From positions 1-64,000 of the forward strand of contig NHZP01000085.1 in NCBI GenBank assembly GCA_003313425.1: a DNA stretch of 64,000 bases, in the 5' to 3' direction. Under the pieces are notes generated by a model that was given only the letters and a program-made list of their open reading frames with translations, made no database searches and had not been told where the DNA came from. Source of the stretch: Pseudopyrenochaeta lycopersici. Lineage: Eukaryota > Ascomycota > Dothideomycetes > Pleosporales > Pseudopyrenochaetaceae. This document shows positions 19,758 through 30,621 of this stretch, one piece after another; within the stretch, counting starts at the first letter, position 1; each line of letters opens with the position of its first letter. The position numbers and the translations under genes were made by a program.

Positions 19758-21475
19758 TCATGATCGGTGTTCGAAACCAACCAACCCCCTGAACTTTTGT
19801 TGTGGATCAAACCGACGCCTCAAATCAACAAGCTTGTTGTAATGCTTTCCGTATGTCTAGTATAGTTAGCTTGCACACTTTTGTAGAAGATTTTATTCAA
19901 ACTCACTATGAGAGGATCATAAAAGGGCTCCAACCCAGGCGGGGTAACCCGGAACTCTACGCCATCCCCCAGGATCTGCTTGGGAGCACCTGTTATCAAC
20001 TCACGCGCCAATGCTAGCTCTTCTGGGGGTGCATCAGCTCGTGTGCCGCATCCGATGAGCAAGATATGCTTCGTATCAGTGGGGCGGGGATAGCCGCAGT
20101 CTTCGGGACCCCCTTCTACGTATGGGCACTAAAGCAAGCTTAGTATAAGTCAGAGTAGCATGAAGAATTGCTCGTACCATTGTGAAACACTCGAAGAGCA
20201 CCATTGAGCAGTCAGCAATAGAGCCACCGTACTCTGGTAACTTGTCCGCCCAGGCAATCCCACGGTTAATCGTGTCCTCATCCAGAGTTGCTACAGCCAT
20301 AGTGTTCCAGTACAAGCTCAAAGCTCCGCGAGTCTTCGTCACATTTCCTTGGTATGCTTGTTAGCTTTGAGACAGGAAGAGAAATCTTGGGCCGACTCAC
20401 GTTGCATAGCCATTACTCCTGAAACACTCGTCTCTCGTGTATTTTCAATGGCTCCAGGTATGTCAAGCGCAAACTTGAACTCGTTGCGGGCGTGTTCCTC
20501 CCCATTTGCGTCATACACTTGCAATATCAGCGGGCCCCCGTGAACGCCTTCACCTTTGTTGTCATCGTCGGCATGCATAGACTCCAACACTTTGTCCTTT
20601 ACTAAACAAAGGAATATCGATACTCTTGGATCAGTGTTGTAGTTTATGTGATCGGTCACGCCGCGAAGTACCACCGGCAATGAAGAACGGGGCACAATGA
20701 TGTTGCCACTGTAGATCTTCTGCGTGTATGGACGGGCGCGGAGGACCACCTCTGTAACGACTGAAGGAAATGATTTTAGCAATTGTAGCCCAGGGCTTTC
20801 AAGATTACGGGGTACTTACCGCCATAACCAGCACCACCCCCACGGATGGCGAAAAACAGATCTGGGTCGTTCGAAGCCTTGACCACAGATCCATCGTGCA
20901 TCACAACCTCTGCATCGATCAAATTGAGTGGGTCGGAGATGCAGCCGTATTCGCCGGACATCCAACTGAACCCGCCAAGTTGGATACAGCCTCCTACTCC
21001 AATATATGGCGTACGGGCCGCAAGCACTAGTGAGGTGAGCGAGATTCTACAAAACCAAGTAATTCATGGGGAACTGACTGGTATGTGTAGGGTCTGCACG
21101 TTCCATCAACTCAACAACTTCGATCCATTGCAGGCCAGCACCGACACGGGCCAACTTTGTCTCTTTGTCGTATGAGAAGCTCTTGAATTTAGTCATGCTG
21201 ACAATGACATCTTGAGCAGAAGCTCCCTTCATACCATGACCGCGAATGTTGAAATCCAGATCCGACTTGTACAGACCGCGTATGATGCGGCTCAGGGCTT
21301 CTGTGGATGCAGGGGCGAGCACAACAGGAGGTTTGCCATCCTCATAAGCGCTGAACGGCTGAGCATTGGCAGAGTAATCTTCGTTGTCTCGCTTGATGAT
21401 CTCGGAGGGGTCGAGTTCTCCGATCAGTGGTCCGAGGACGCGAAGAATCTCTTCAGGCTGTTTTGTGCTCGACAT
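19758..21475 (-). CDS. FAD-linked oxidoreductase (PCMH/BBE type)
   Basis: Six exons on the minus strand (21475-21079, 21026-20820, 20760-20401, 20347-20178, 20128-19907, 19856-19758) are joined by introns of 49-59 nt with GT-AG ends. All phases agree, giving 484 residues. The family binds FAD, often covalently, and oxidises alcohols, sugars or secondary-metabolite intermediates. The FAD-binding PCMH domain is clear: FNIRGHGMKGASAQDVIVSM, with the His expected to carry FAD; VGAGLQWIEVVELM; and YIGVGGCIQLGGFSWMSGEY, then GCISDPLNLIDAEVV. The C-terminal BBE-like part ends YGKHYNKLVDLRRRFDPQQK. No secretion signal is evident, so it is probably cytosolic. No biosynthetic cluster partners are nearby because retrotransposons flank it on both sides. 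No lesion was found. The substrate cannot be inferred. Confidence 0.85.
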
Positions 21476-22029
21476 TGTGTGGTGGCAATCTGAATAGTGC
21501 TGTGAGTGCTTGTGGTGTAATCCGGCTGTTGGTTGACCGAGTACATTTATGTCTATGTCTTCAATTGAGCAAAAGATCAAAGCCGAAGTCCGTCGGCTTT
21601 GAACTCTATCAAGTGCCTAAGACCGAGCGTGTATGAAGGGATGGGAGTTGCAACACGTTTATGTTCTAGCTTTGTTGGTCTTTAGCTCCTTCGCTTATCC
21701 TAGTATAAAGTTCATGTTCGCTATTCGGCCTTGGGAAAGAGCGAGATCAGAACGCCCAGCATTTACGTCTGTAAGAATAGAGTTCGCTTTGTAGCTAATG
21801 TTAGTTCCCTCTTGTTGTCATATGCTCCGCACTTCTATAATTAGTGATTACACTCACCTTGAACAATTGGAGCGCAGAGCCGCTTGATGACGGTGATTGG
21901 TTGGCTTATATAATCTACGATACCCCGCATATTGTGCCTGCGGGTCAACCTTCCTTGCCCGAAAAACACGACAACAGCGAGTATTTCAATTTTTGGAATT
22001 AACGCAGTATATCGCACGTAAAAGTCCGC
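21476..22029. other. Oxidoreductase promoter region and LINE-A upstream boundary
   Basis: No coding sequence. Read on the minus strand, a TATA-like ACATAAATG lies about 70 bases upstream of the oxidoreductase ATG. The LINE-A element begins somewhere between about 21950 and 22089; its exact 5' end could not be fixed because no target duplication is visible. Confidence 0.35.
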
Positions 22030-22089
22030 TCAAGACGCCTAACGACTAGCCAGCACTTCAGAAGCAGCGCCCACTGCTACTGAGGCGTC

Positions 22090-23763
22090 ATGGCGACACC
22101 GTGGCCTCGAAGGGCGACATGGCCTTCCCCGCTTCGCGAGCATGCTACCGCCCTCAGCGCATTTCTTCACGATGTGCTGAACACTATCGAGCGCAATGGT
22201 AGCCAGACCGTGCCAGCGGACCTTGCTGGAGATGTCATTCGCGGGGCACTGACGTTCGTCTTGAAGACGCAGCACACGCCTGACCTTGGCACTATCTGCG
22301 ACGCCCTCAGGGTCGCACAAACTGAAGCTAAAGCTACTGCGGAACACACCGCACAAGCCCTCGATCAGATCAAGAGCGAGCTCAAGAACACTACAGAAAT
22401 CATGCAACAGACAGCTGCAAGTATACAGCAGAATGGTAACACAGCAGAGGAGGCGAGGGCCGCTGCGAAAGAAGCAACAGAAGTAGGGAAAGCGACCCTA
22501 GAGATGGCGAGAGAGATCAAGAATAAAGCACCACAACAGCAGACGAACGGGCCAGTGTCATACGCTGCAGCGGCAGCTAGAGGTCCCCCACTAGCAGGTA
22601 CATATAATACACAGAGTCGCAAAGCACCAATTGTGCAGACGCAACGTGAGGTCATCGTGAACATCAGAGATCCGCTCACCGTACAGGCCCTTCGGGCGAT
22701 GAACCCCCGCAACCTTAAAGCCCACGTGGAGCGTGCAATCGAGCAAAGCGGGAACGAGAACATTGCAAGCGTGAAGATTGTGTCATCTAACCAGCTTAAG
22801 AGCGGAGACCTGAGCGTCAAGGCAGCCACTAGTACTGAAGTCGAAGCACTCCGACAGTTCGCAGACGATTGGGCCATGCGCATCGGCAACGGGGCCAGCA
22901 TACAGATTCCGACGTACGGCGTCCTTGCTCACGGCATCCGCACTAACACGATGGATATGGACAAGTTCGAAGAGAACAGGAACCAGATTCTGCAGGACAA
23001 CAGACCGTTCATTCCCCAGGCTGAGATCCGACACATAGGATGGCTGACCAGAGACGCTGCCGTTAAGATCGCATCAACTATTACCATTGAATTCACCAAG
23101 CCAGAGGACGCAAACAAGATCATAGACGAGGGCCTAGTCTGGCAGGGCGAGGTCTTCCAGTGCGAGCGATACGAGAGACAGTGCCGCGTGAAGCAGTGCT
23201 TCAAGTGCCAAAAATACGGCCACATAGGAACCCAGTGCAAGGCACCAACAGCATGTGGCTACTGTGCGCAGGAACACGACACCCGGGACTGCCCAACCAA
23301 GTCGGACCGGAACGCGCCCAGGAAATGTACCCTCTGCCGTGGCGACCACGAAGCTTGGAGCCGCCAGTGCCCAACCAGGAAAGACGAGATTGCCAAAGCA
23401 AAAATGGCATACGAGATGCGGCCTCACTACCACTATGTACCCGAATCCAGAGGAAGGACCGTGCAGCTGGAGATGCCTGCTACTGTGCGTAGAAGCAGAT
23501 CCGGCCAGAACGCGGCATCAACACAGGTCGTCCAGCTCACCAGGAACCGATCGCAGCCCGGACGAGGACAGAAGCGAACCAATACTGGAACGACAATCAA
23601 CCTAATGGACCAGGAAAACATGCCGCCATCAGGAGCTGGCAGCCAGCGACCACAGAGGACCATCATGCCGAGCCGTAGAGCGCTAGAGGCGATTGGAGTC
23701 AACACACAACTGCCACAAAGCAGCACTCAGCATATGGAAATCGATTCTACGACTGAAGCATGA
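22090..23763 (+). CDS. LINE-A ORF1 (gag-like RNA-binding protein)
   Basis: An intact 557-codon frame. ORF1 proteins of Tad1-clade LINEs coat the element RNA for reverse transcription. The N-terminal half is alanine/glutamate-rich and predicted helical (about residues 75-160). The central domain (VNIRDPLTVQALRAMNPRNL, then a conserved block to about residue 350) is followed by three zinc knuckles: CFKCQKYGHIGTQC, CGYCAQEHDTRDC and CTLCRGDHEAWSRQC. The C-terminal tail is basic and polar. The stop overlaps the ORF2 start by four bases (ATGA at 23760-23763), an arrangement that fits termination-reinitiation. Confidence 0.85.
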   Translation: MATPWPRRATWPSPLREHATALSAFLHDVLNTIERNGSQTVPADLAGDVIRGALTFVLKTQHTPDLGTICDALRVAQTEAKATAEHTAQALDQIKSELKNTTEIMQQTAASIQQNGNTAEEARAAAKEATEVGKATLEMAREIKNKAPQQQTNGPVSYAAAAARGPPLAGTYNTQSRKAPIVQTQREVIVNIRDPLTVQALRAMNPRNLKAHVERAIEQSGNENIASVKIVSSNQLKSGDLSVKAATSTEVEALRQFADDWAMRIGNGASIQIPTYGVLAHGIRTNTMDMDKFEENRNQILQDNRPFIPQAEIRHIGWLTRDAAVKIASTITIEFTKPEDANKIIDEGLVWQGEVFQCERYERQCRVKQCFKCQKYGHIGTQCKAPTACGYCAQEHDTRDCPTKSDRNAPRKCTLCRGDHEAWSRQCPTRKDEIAKAKMAYEMRPHYHYVPESRGRTVQLEMPATVRRSRSGQNAASTQVVQLTRNRSQPGRGQKRTNTGTTINLMDQENMPPSGAGSQRPQRTIMPSRRALEAIGVNTQLPQSSTQHMEIDSTTEA

Positions 23764-25732
23764 ATCAGCACACCACATTAAGCATACTACAGTATAACGT
23801 GCGCAAATCGAGAGATACAGTGATGGCGACTCTGCTTCGAGATTCTAAAGTCCACGAGTACGACATTCTAGCCATCCAGGAGCCGTGGAGGAACCCGTTC
23901 ATGGCGACAACTCACCACCCAGCGAAGGACGTTTTCCATCTCTGCTACCCAGCAGCAGCCGAAGAAGGCCCAGCCAGAGTCTGCTTCTTCATAAACAAGA
24001 GAATAGACCATAAGCAGTGGCGATTCAAGGAGCACACGAAAGACATCTGTTCTCTTATTATTGAGCCTAGCGAAGCACGACAGGAGCAGCAACGACTGAC
24101 TATACACAATATATACAACCCTACAAGGAACAGTATTAACACCGGATCTACGCTGACGGATATTCGTACAGTCCTTAACGAGCACAGGGACAACGAGCAG
24201 ATACTTCTTGGCGACTTTAACCTGCATCATCCCCTGTGGGGAGGGTTGAACGTCAGACGCATAGATCTAGAGGCGGAAGAGTTAATAGCGATCATAGAAG
24301 ACTTTGACCTTAGCAATACACTGTCTCCGGGAACTATCACATACGAAGAAGCGGCTTGGCAATCTACCATCGACCTGTGCCTGGTCACCGTGGGCCTCAA
24401 CGACAGGGTGATCAGAAGCCAGGTCGATCGCGATCTCGACCACAACTCAGACCATCTACCGATATGCACCGTCTTGGATACGACTGTGCAGTACCTAGAC
24501 AAGGCATCTCAGAGGAACTGGAGGCGCATGGACGAGAAAGCATACACAAAAGCCCTGCAGCAAGCCCTGCCACCGACACGCAGACCCGCGACAAAGATGG
24601 CACTTGATAGCTACGTCCATGAAGTGATTACGGCGATCAGAAGCGCAATCGACAAAGCAGTTCCGCAAACATGCTTCTCACCCCGAGCAAGGGAGGGATG
24701 GACTGTGGAGTGCAAGGCGGTACTCGCAGAAGCGAAAAGACTAAAGAGACTACACAGCCAGTATAACACAGAGCAATCGTGGGAAGAGTACCGCGAAGCT
24801 AGAAACCGCAAAGCAAGAACGATCCGCAAAGCGATGACAAAGATGCATAGAGAACGAGTAGAAGACGCGGCACAGTCGCCAGACAAGCTCTGGAAGCTTG
24901 CTAGCTGGGCGAAGACCCGGGGCAACGTAGCGCCTCGGGTTACGCCTAGCATACGAAACCCGACAACACAGCGCGAGGTTACAGAGCCAGCGGACAAGGC
25001 AGACTTGTTCCGCGATGTCTTCTTTCCTCCACCACCAGAAGCAGACCTTGAAGACATCCGGGACGCTGAGTACAACGGCCAGATCGAGCTGCCACCCATC
25101 ACAGAGAAGGAAGTGAGGGACGCCATCCGTGCAGCGTCACCGCGCAAAGCTCCCGGTCCAGATGGTATCATCAATCGAGCCTTACAGGCAGGATCGAAAC
25201 TACTTACACCCCACCTGACGACCATCTTCAACCGCAGCCTACGTCTGGGATACTGCCCATCACATTTCCGCGAATCGACTACGGTCGTCCTGCGAAAGCC
25301 CGGCAAAGACAACTACACCGTGCCAAAAGCATACCGACCAATCGCGCTACTCAACACAGTTGGCAAAACGATGGATGCAGTGATCGCCCGGCGGCTCAGT
25401 CACCTAGTGGAAACACATTGTGTGCTCCCAGCGACACACATAGGCGGCAGGAAGATGCGCTCCACTGAGCACGCGCTCCATGCCGTCACGAGCAAGATAT
25501 ACAGTGCATGGAACAGAGGAGCTGGTCAAGTGGCCAGTCTCCTGCTGCTTGACGTCTCTGGAGCCTTCGACAACGTCTCACACACGCGGCTGCTGCACAA
25601 CCTGCGGAAGCGAAGAGTAGACGAGAAGACGGCCAGGTGGATTGCAAGCTTTCTCAGTAACAGACATACCCGTATAGCTATCGATGGCTTCAAGTCACAA
25701 GAGTATAGCATAAACACAGGCATACCACAGGG
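23760..25732 (+). pseudogene. LINE-A ORF2, truncated: endonuclease and RT N-terminal half
   Basis: The frame starts MNQHTTLSILQYNVRKSRD and encodes an APE-type endonuclease (AIQEPWRNPF, ILLGDFNLHHPLWGG, and DHNSDHLPI with the catalytic Asp/His). Reverse-transcriptase motifs follow (SPRKAPGPDGI, KAYRPIALLNTVGKTMD, LLLLDVSGAFDNVSH), up to INTGIPQG. At 25733 it runs into the copia-1 LTR and stops artificially at 25778. The YxDD box, RNase H and 3' UTR are missing. No premature stop is present up to the insertion, so the copy may have been functional before it was hit. Confidence 0.85.
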
Positions 25733-25901
25733 AGTTGTTTCTGAACAGCACATGACGAGGTGGCGTATATGCCTATAGGCAAATACGCCACGATGGAGCC
25801 TGTGGCTTGTCTGCCTATGTAGACGGGGACAGTCTACATGTATATAAGTACACACAAGCCCATAGGTCAATCTATACACTTGAAGAATCACATTTTCAAC
25901 T
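25733..25901 (+). repeat. Copia-1 5' LTR
   Basis: 169 bp, AGTTGTTTCTG...TTTTCAACT, with a TATATAAGTAC core about 60 bases before its end. The final T overlaps the primer-binding site. Target duplications at related insertions show that the true ends are AGTTG and CAACT rather than a bare TG...CA. Confidence 0.9.
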
Positions 25902-25982
25902 GGTTATGAGCCCGGTTGTGCATACTGCACCCTTTCAGTGATAGTCCGAATCCGGTCTTCAAGAAGTCAAACGTTTGCAGCC

Positions 25983-28900
25983 ATGGCTAGCATCAAACTC
26001 ACCAACGAATCCGTTGAAGCACGGGTCGAAGTACTTCAAGGCCAGGAAAATTACCTTGCATGGAAGCGCGACCTGAAGTTCATCGCCGAGGCAAATAATG
26101 TCTGGAATATCCTTACCGGAGAAGAGACTATCCAAGACAAGCCAACGCGACCAACCCTCTCTGGGGTTTCGACTCAAGCCAAACCAGGCAAGAAGTCGAA
26201 CGCCAAAGACGCTGACCCAATCGGCAGCAGTGTGGATGCTCAGACAAGCGATCAGCTGAGTCTGATCATCCAGTTCTACAAGCTCGATCTTGACGAATAC
26301 GAAAAACAGCAGAAACGTCTTCGATATGCACGAGGCCTCCTCTCCACCACCATCAACACAGCCCTTCGAGGATGCATCAAGGATGAAGAGAATCCACAGC
26401 TGGCAATGGAGAAGCTCAAGGGACTCTGCAAGATGAATGACGCTCGCGCCCTGGACATGACTCTAGGAAAAATCGAACAACTCAAGTTCAAGGGATCAGT
26501 ATCTGATCTTATCAACACTCTCAAAACCCTGCAACAAGACATCATCGACCTCGAGGGCACTTTCAGTGACGAACAACTCATGTCAAAGGTCGTACGCTCC
26601 CTGCCGAACCGTTTCAACAGATTCCTAGATACCTGGAACCTCTTGGCTGGAACAGCTGCTCTTCCACGCGACCTGGTAACTCTTCACGGACATCTTCTAG
26701 GAGTGGAGGCACAGCTGGCATCAGAAAAGGATAACAAAGAGAGTGATGCAAAGAACAAGGGAAGAGAGAGAAAAGACCGGCAACTCTGTGAAGGATGCAA
26801 CAAGTGGGGCACCCACAACGAATCAGAATGCTGGATCGCGCACCCCGAATTCAGGGAGAACAAATTCAACAAACACGAGGAAACCTCGAAACAGTTCAAA
26901 GGACAGGTTAATACCGTCAAAAATACGGGATCCAAGGATCACCACAAACCTCAGTCGCGACATGATCCCAAGCACCCAGGCAGAATTGTGGCCACTGCCA
27001 TGCTCCACCGCAGCAAATGGGAGGCAACATGTGCAAATGCCGGATCAAGCGACAAGATAACGAACCTGGACAAACATACTTCCATGAAGGACGAAGCCAA
27101 AGTCCCGGAATACAACAATCCAGGTGACTCTCTGTATCCAGGAAGGCCACGACTCATGGATGGTCTCAATCCACAAACGATGATGCTGCTCAAGGATGAC
27201 GCAGTGGAACGAAGCTCCAAATGGATTGTTGACTCAGGTGCAAATGTCTGCATTGCAAATGACAAAGCATGGTTTTCTGAATTCCAGAAAATCACATACA
27301 CCGTTGGAACTGCAAATAACGGTGGCCTGCATATCGAAGGAGCTGGAACTGTACTTCTCCAGCTAACTACCGATGGAAATGAACCAGTCGAACTAGAGCT
27401 GCACAATGTGGCCTATGCTCAGGACGCCAGATGCAACATTCTGTCACTCTCTTGGATCGCTGAAAGGGCAAAACTCACAGGAGTCTGGGGAATCAAAGGA
27501 ATATCCATCAGAACTGCTGAAGGTTTTGAAATTGGCCATGCCAGCCTGATTGATGGACTCTTTCACCTACAAATCGACCCACCGGAACACCCAAATGACC
27601 TCCAACCGAGTCAAGGGGAACCAATCTTACTACAAGCGAACAGCACAAGAGATGCTGAAGCAGTGGGAGAAGACTCTACGCGAACTCCGGACCAACAACT
27701 CCCACCAGGAGTTCAGCCACCTTTCGTTGTGTCTCTACTTGATTACGACGACCCAGTCTGGAAATGGCACAGAAGAATGGGACACCTCAGCGTTCAGAGC
27801 TTGAGGGCTCTCCTCAAAGTAAGCAATGGCATTGATCTGACTGACAAACAATTACGGGCAAAATTGGGTACCATCTGTCCTGTCTGCGCTACCACCAGAG
27901 CAGTAAACAGAATCCCTAGAGATCCGGCAACTCGACGAGCCACGAATCCAGGAGAAATAATGCACGCAGATGCCTGGGGACCATATCCCATTGGCGCGTG
28001 GGATGGCACCATATATATTTTGGCCATAACCGATGATGCAACTCGTTTCACCTGGTCAGCAAGATATGCAACCAAGGACAAGATTCCGGAAGTTTTCCGA
28101 CATCTTCATCGGACTATTGAAAAACGGAACAACATGACAATTCGCGCATACCGGCTCGACAACGAATTTCCACTATATGGAGAACTTCGAGACTGGTTCC
28201 AGCGACATGCAATCTCTCTGGAAAACTCAGTACCCTACACGCACCATATGAACGGTGTTGCGGAAAGAGGTTTCCGTACAGACAGAGAACGAGCTTCAGC
28301 AATGCTGCAAGAAGCAACAAACAGCGTCTCATCAACAATTTCCAGGATACTTGGTACACGCACAGAAGAAGCAATGAGGAACGTTTCCCTATCAGAAACA
28401 CTGTGGGTTGAAGCTTTCTCACATGCAATCTGGATCAAAAATAGATCACCATCACGGGCCCTCGAGGGGAAAATAACGCCGTGGGAGGCATTCTACAAAC
28501 TCAAACCAAACCTCGACATCGAACGGATCTTCGGCAGTCGGGTCTATGTCACCTATCCACCAGAGCATAGACAGAAAACCCTTCTCCAACCACGAGGATG
28601 GATTGGGTACTTCGTTGGTTTCGAAACTGAAGCCGTACTGAGAGTTTGGCACCCAGATAAGAAACGCGTCGTACGCATTACTGCACCACGTGTCGACGAT
28701 GGCCAAGGCCAGACCGACGACCATGACGGCGAAACCCTCTCCAATCGAATTCCAATCGGTGACATAACTTTGGATGACGATGCTTCAGACAACGAGTCGA
28801 TCCTGGAAACAACCTCCCAACCCCACGCAAGTAGCCCAGGGAGTTTTCCTAATTCTACACAAACCGGTCCAGAAGTCCCTCGCTACTCAACCCGAAGTGT

Positions 28901-30434
28901 TTCCAAAACCTCTCCCTACTTCGCACAGATTGGTCACAATACTGTGCGCCACCCTGAGGAAGACAGTAACGACCAGGTACATCCATATTCAGACAGTCTA
29001 TCTGAGACCCAAAGCCAGTCTTCAAGTACTTTTTCAGACATCGAACCAGACAATAACCAAGAAGAAGCACGCGAAATGGGCCCCATACATAAAGCGTTTT
29101 CAGAAGCTGGCATTGACTATGATACATGGGACGATGCTTACGCCGTTTACGACTCCCGAAATAGAATTATGCCGCAAGTGAACATACTCACCAGGCAAGG
29201 CACATACTTCTCTAATGGTAGCACTCATGTGCGACATGTAAAACCAAGCGCATCACTGAAGAAAAGGAAAAGATGCCCCCGAGGTCAACCGTCACAAGAC
29301 AAGTGCGAACGCTGTCGTAAGAACGGTCATGTTTGTAAACGATCCGATCCTACCTCGAGATGCGATCACTGCAACACATGCGGCCTCATCTGCTCTTTTG
29401 CGCCGGATGACGACAGGCGAAAGGGACAACCACCACAAGACAAATGTGACCAATGTCGACAAGTAAGAGCCGTCTGTAGACGATCCAATCCCCACTCCAG
29501 ATGCGATAAGTGCCAGTCGGTGAGCCGAGTTTGCTCTTTCGTGCCCGAGGACAACAAGGTACCAAGATGGTCAGACACATATCTTCCACCGGAGAAGAAA
29601 TGCTACGCATGTACCAAAGAACGCCGCCGGTGCCACCTTACAGAGGACCCCAATACTTGCAGGAACTGCCCGATGAGAGGGTACAAATGCTCTTTCAGTG
29701 GAAATGTCCCACGGGGTACACAGGACCCAAAGGACAAATGCAAGCAGTGCAGGAAGACGAAGAGATGGTGTGAGGGGGGCTCAGCAGAGACAAGATGCAT
29801 TCCCTGCCAAAAAGGCAGATTCAGGTGCTCCATGCTGGCTCCTCTAAACGATCCGGAATGTGTTGCCTGTCAGGGGAGCCGAAGATGGGGAAGTGCCAGA
29901 AGATGTCAGGCAATACCATGCCTACACTGTCGAACGTCCGGAAGGACATCCTGCAGTTTCCGTGTCAATCCGAATACTGCGGTGTATCACCCAATACTGC
30001 AGAACCTTCACCCCAAATCAATGTGGCACAGAATTCATGATCTTGGTATTTAGCATGAGTGCTGTGCCCGCTGCGCCGAACTTGGCCAAGACATTGACGC
30101 CATCTTTCATCCGGACTACGAGTTCCCATGCAACATATGTATCGCAAGGCAGGAGCTCCTCGGAACGAAGGAAGGCGCGACGTGTCTACAATTTAATGAT
30201 GATGACGGAGGATATAAACGTTATTTCTTTCGTGGCATTCTGCGGGGCCCTCCACCGCAACGTCTGAGATCACCGCCACCAATGACAGAGGCAGGCACGA
30301 CGATGGGGGAAGACGAAGAAGATTGGCAAACGCTGGATGACTCCCTTGACGAAGATCTCGAAATCCAGGATAGCGAAATGCTCATCGACCCTGCGCTATT
30401 GGAGCCACAAGCCAATCTCGTCATTGCATCCTGC
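25983..30434 (+). pseudogene. Copia-1 gag-protease-integrase with Zn2Cys6 array
   Basis: The start is the ATG of MASIKLTNESVEAR in a good context (GCCATGG). Order of domains: UBN2-type gag (about residues 20-240); one zinc knuckle (CEGCNKWGTHNESECW); aspartic protease (IVDSGANVCIAND); HHCC pre-integrase zinc site (WHRRMGHLS...CPVC); integrase core with D, D and E in HADAWGPYP, YRLDNEFP and GVAERGFRTDRERAS; and the copia GKK-like region. Then come five tandem cysteine clusters (codons at 29304-29954, residues about 1108-1324), the first four exactly CX2CX6CX8CX2CX6C as in fungal Zn(II)2Cys6 DNA-binding domains. An in-frame TAG at 30051-30053 ends the frame. The reading frame then continues open to the solo gypsy LTR at 30435. 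A CAG-to-TAG change would explain the stop. Confidence 0.85.
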
Positions 30435-30621
30435 TGTAACGGGCTAGGCCTATGTCCGAGGCTGCGCCATCGTGCACAGATATACGGCTCGTGCGGGTGG
30501 CTCGCGCTCGTGAACTTTATAACCTCGCGTGGCACTTAATCCTCCCCTTTTTCTTCCCATCTTGGTTGTAGATAGCATCTGGACTAGATAGCTGGAATCC
30601 AGTTACTAGAGACCGCTCACA
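30435..30621 (+). repeat. Solo gypsy LTR inside copia-1
   Basis: 187 bp, TGTAACGGGC...CCGCTCACA, nearly identical to the 3' LTR of the gypsy element at 59148-59334. A 5-bp duplication CCTGC flanks it (30430-30434 and 30622-30626), so it is a true insertion later reduced to one LTR. Together with its duplication it adds 192 bp, a multiple of three, to the copia-1 frame. Confidence 0.95.

Larger units (their letters stand above)
22030..25732 (+). mobile_element. LINE-A (Tad1-like), 5' half
   Basis: It comprises a leader, an intact ORF1 and the first two-thirds of ORF2, and stops abruptly at the codons for the RT motif P-Q-G (CCA CAG GG at 25726-25732), where the copia-1 5' LTR begins. The rest of the LINE is not on the other side of copia-1. 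A diverged second copy of the same family lies at 46664-48090. Confidence 0.85.

Noticed and set aside
22365..22901. 178-codon minus-strand frame with hydrophobic stretches
   Set aside because: Antisense shadow of LINE-A ORF1; apparent membrane segments are complements of Ala/Gln codons.
24611..25312. 233-codon minus-strand frame
   Set aside because: Antisense shadow of LINE-A ORF2, with no domain.
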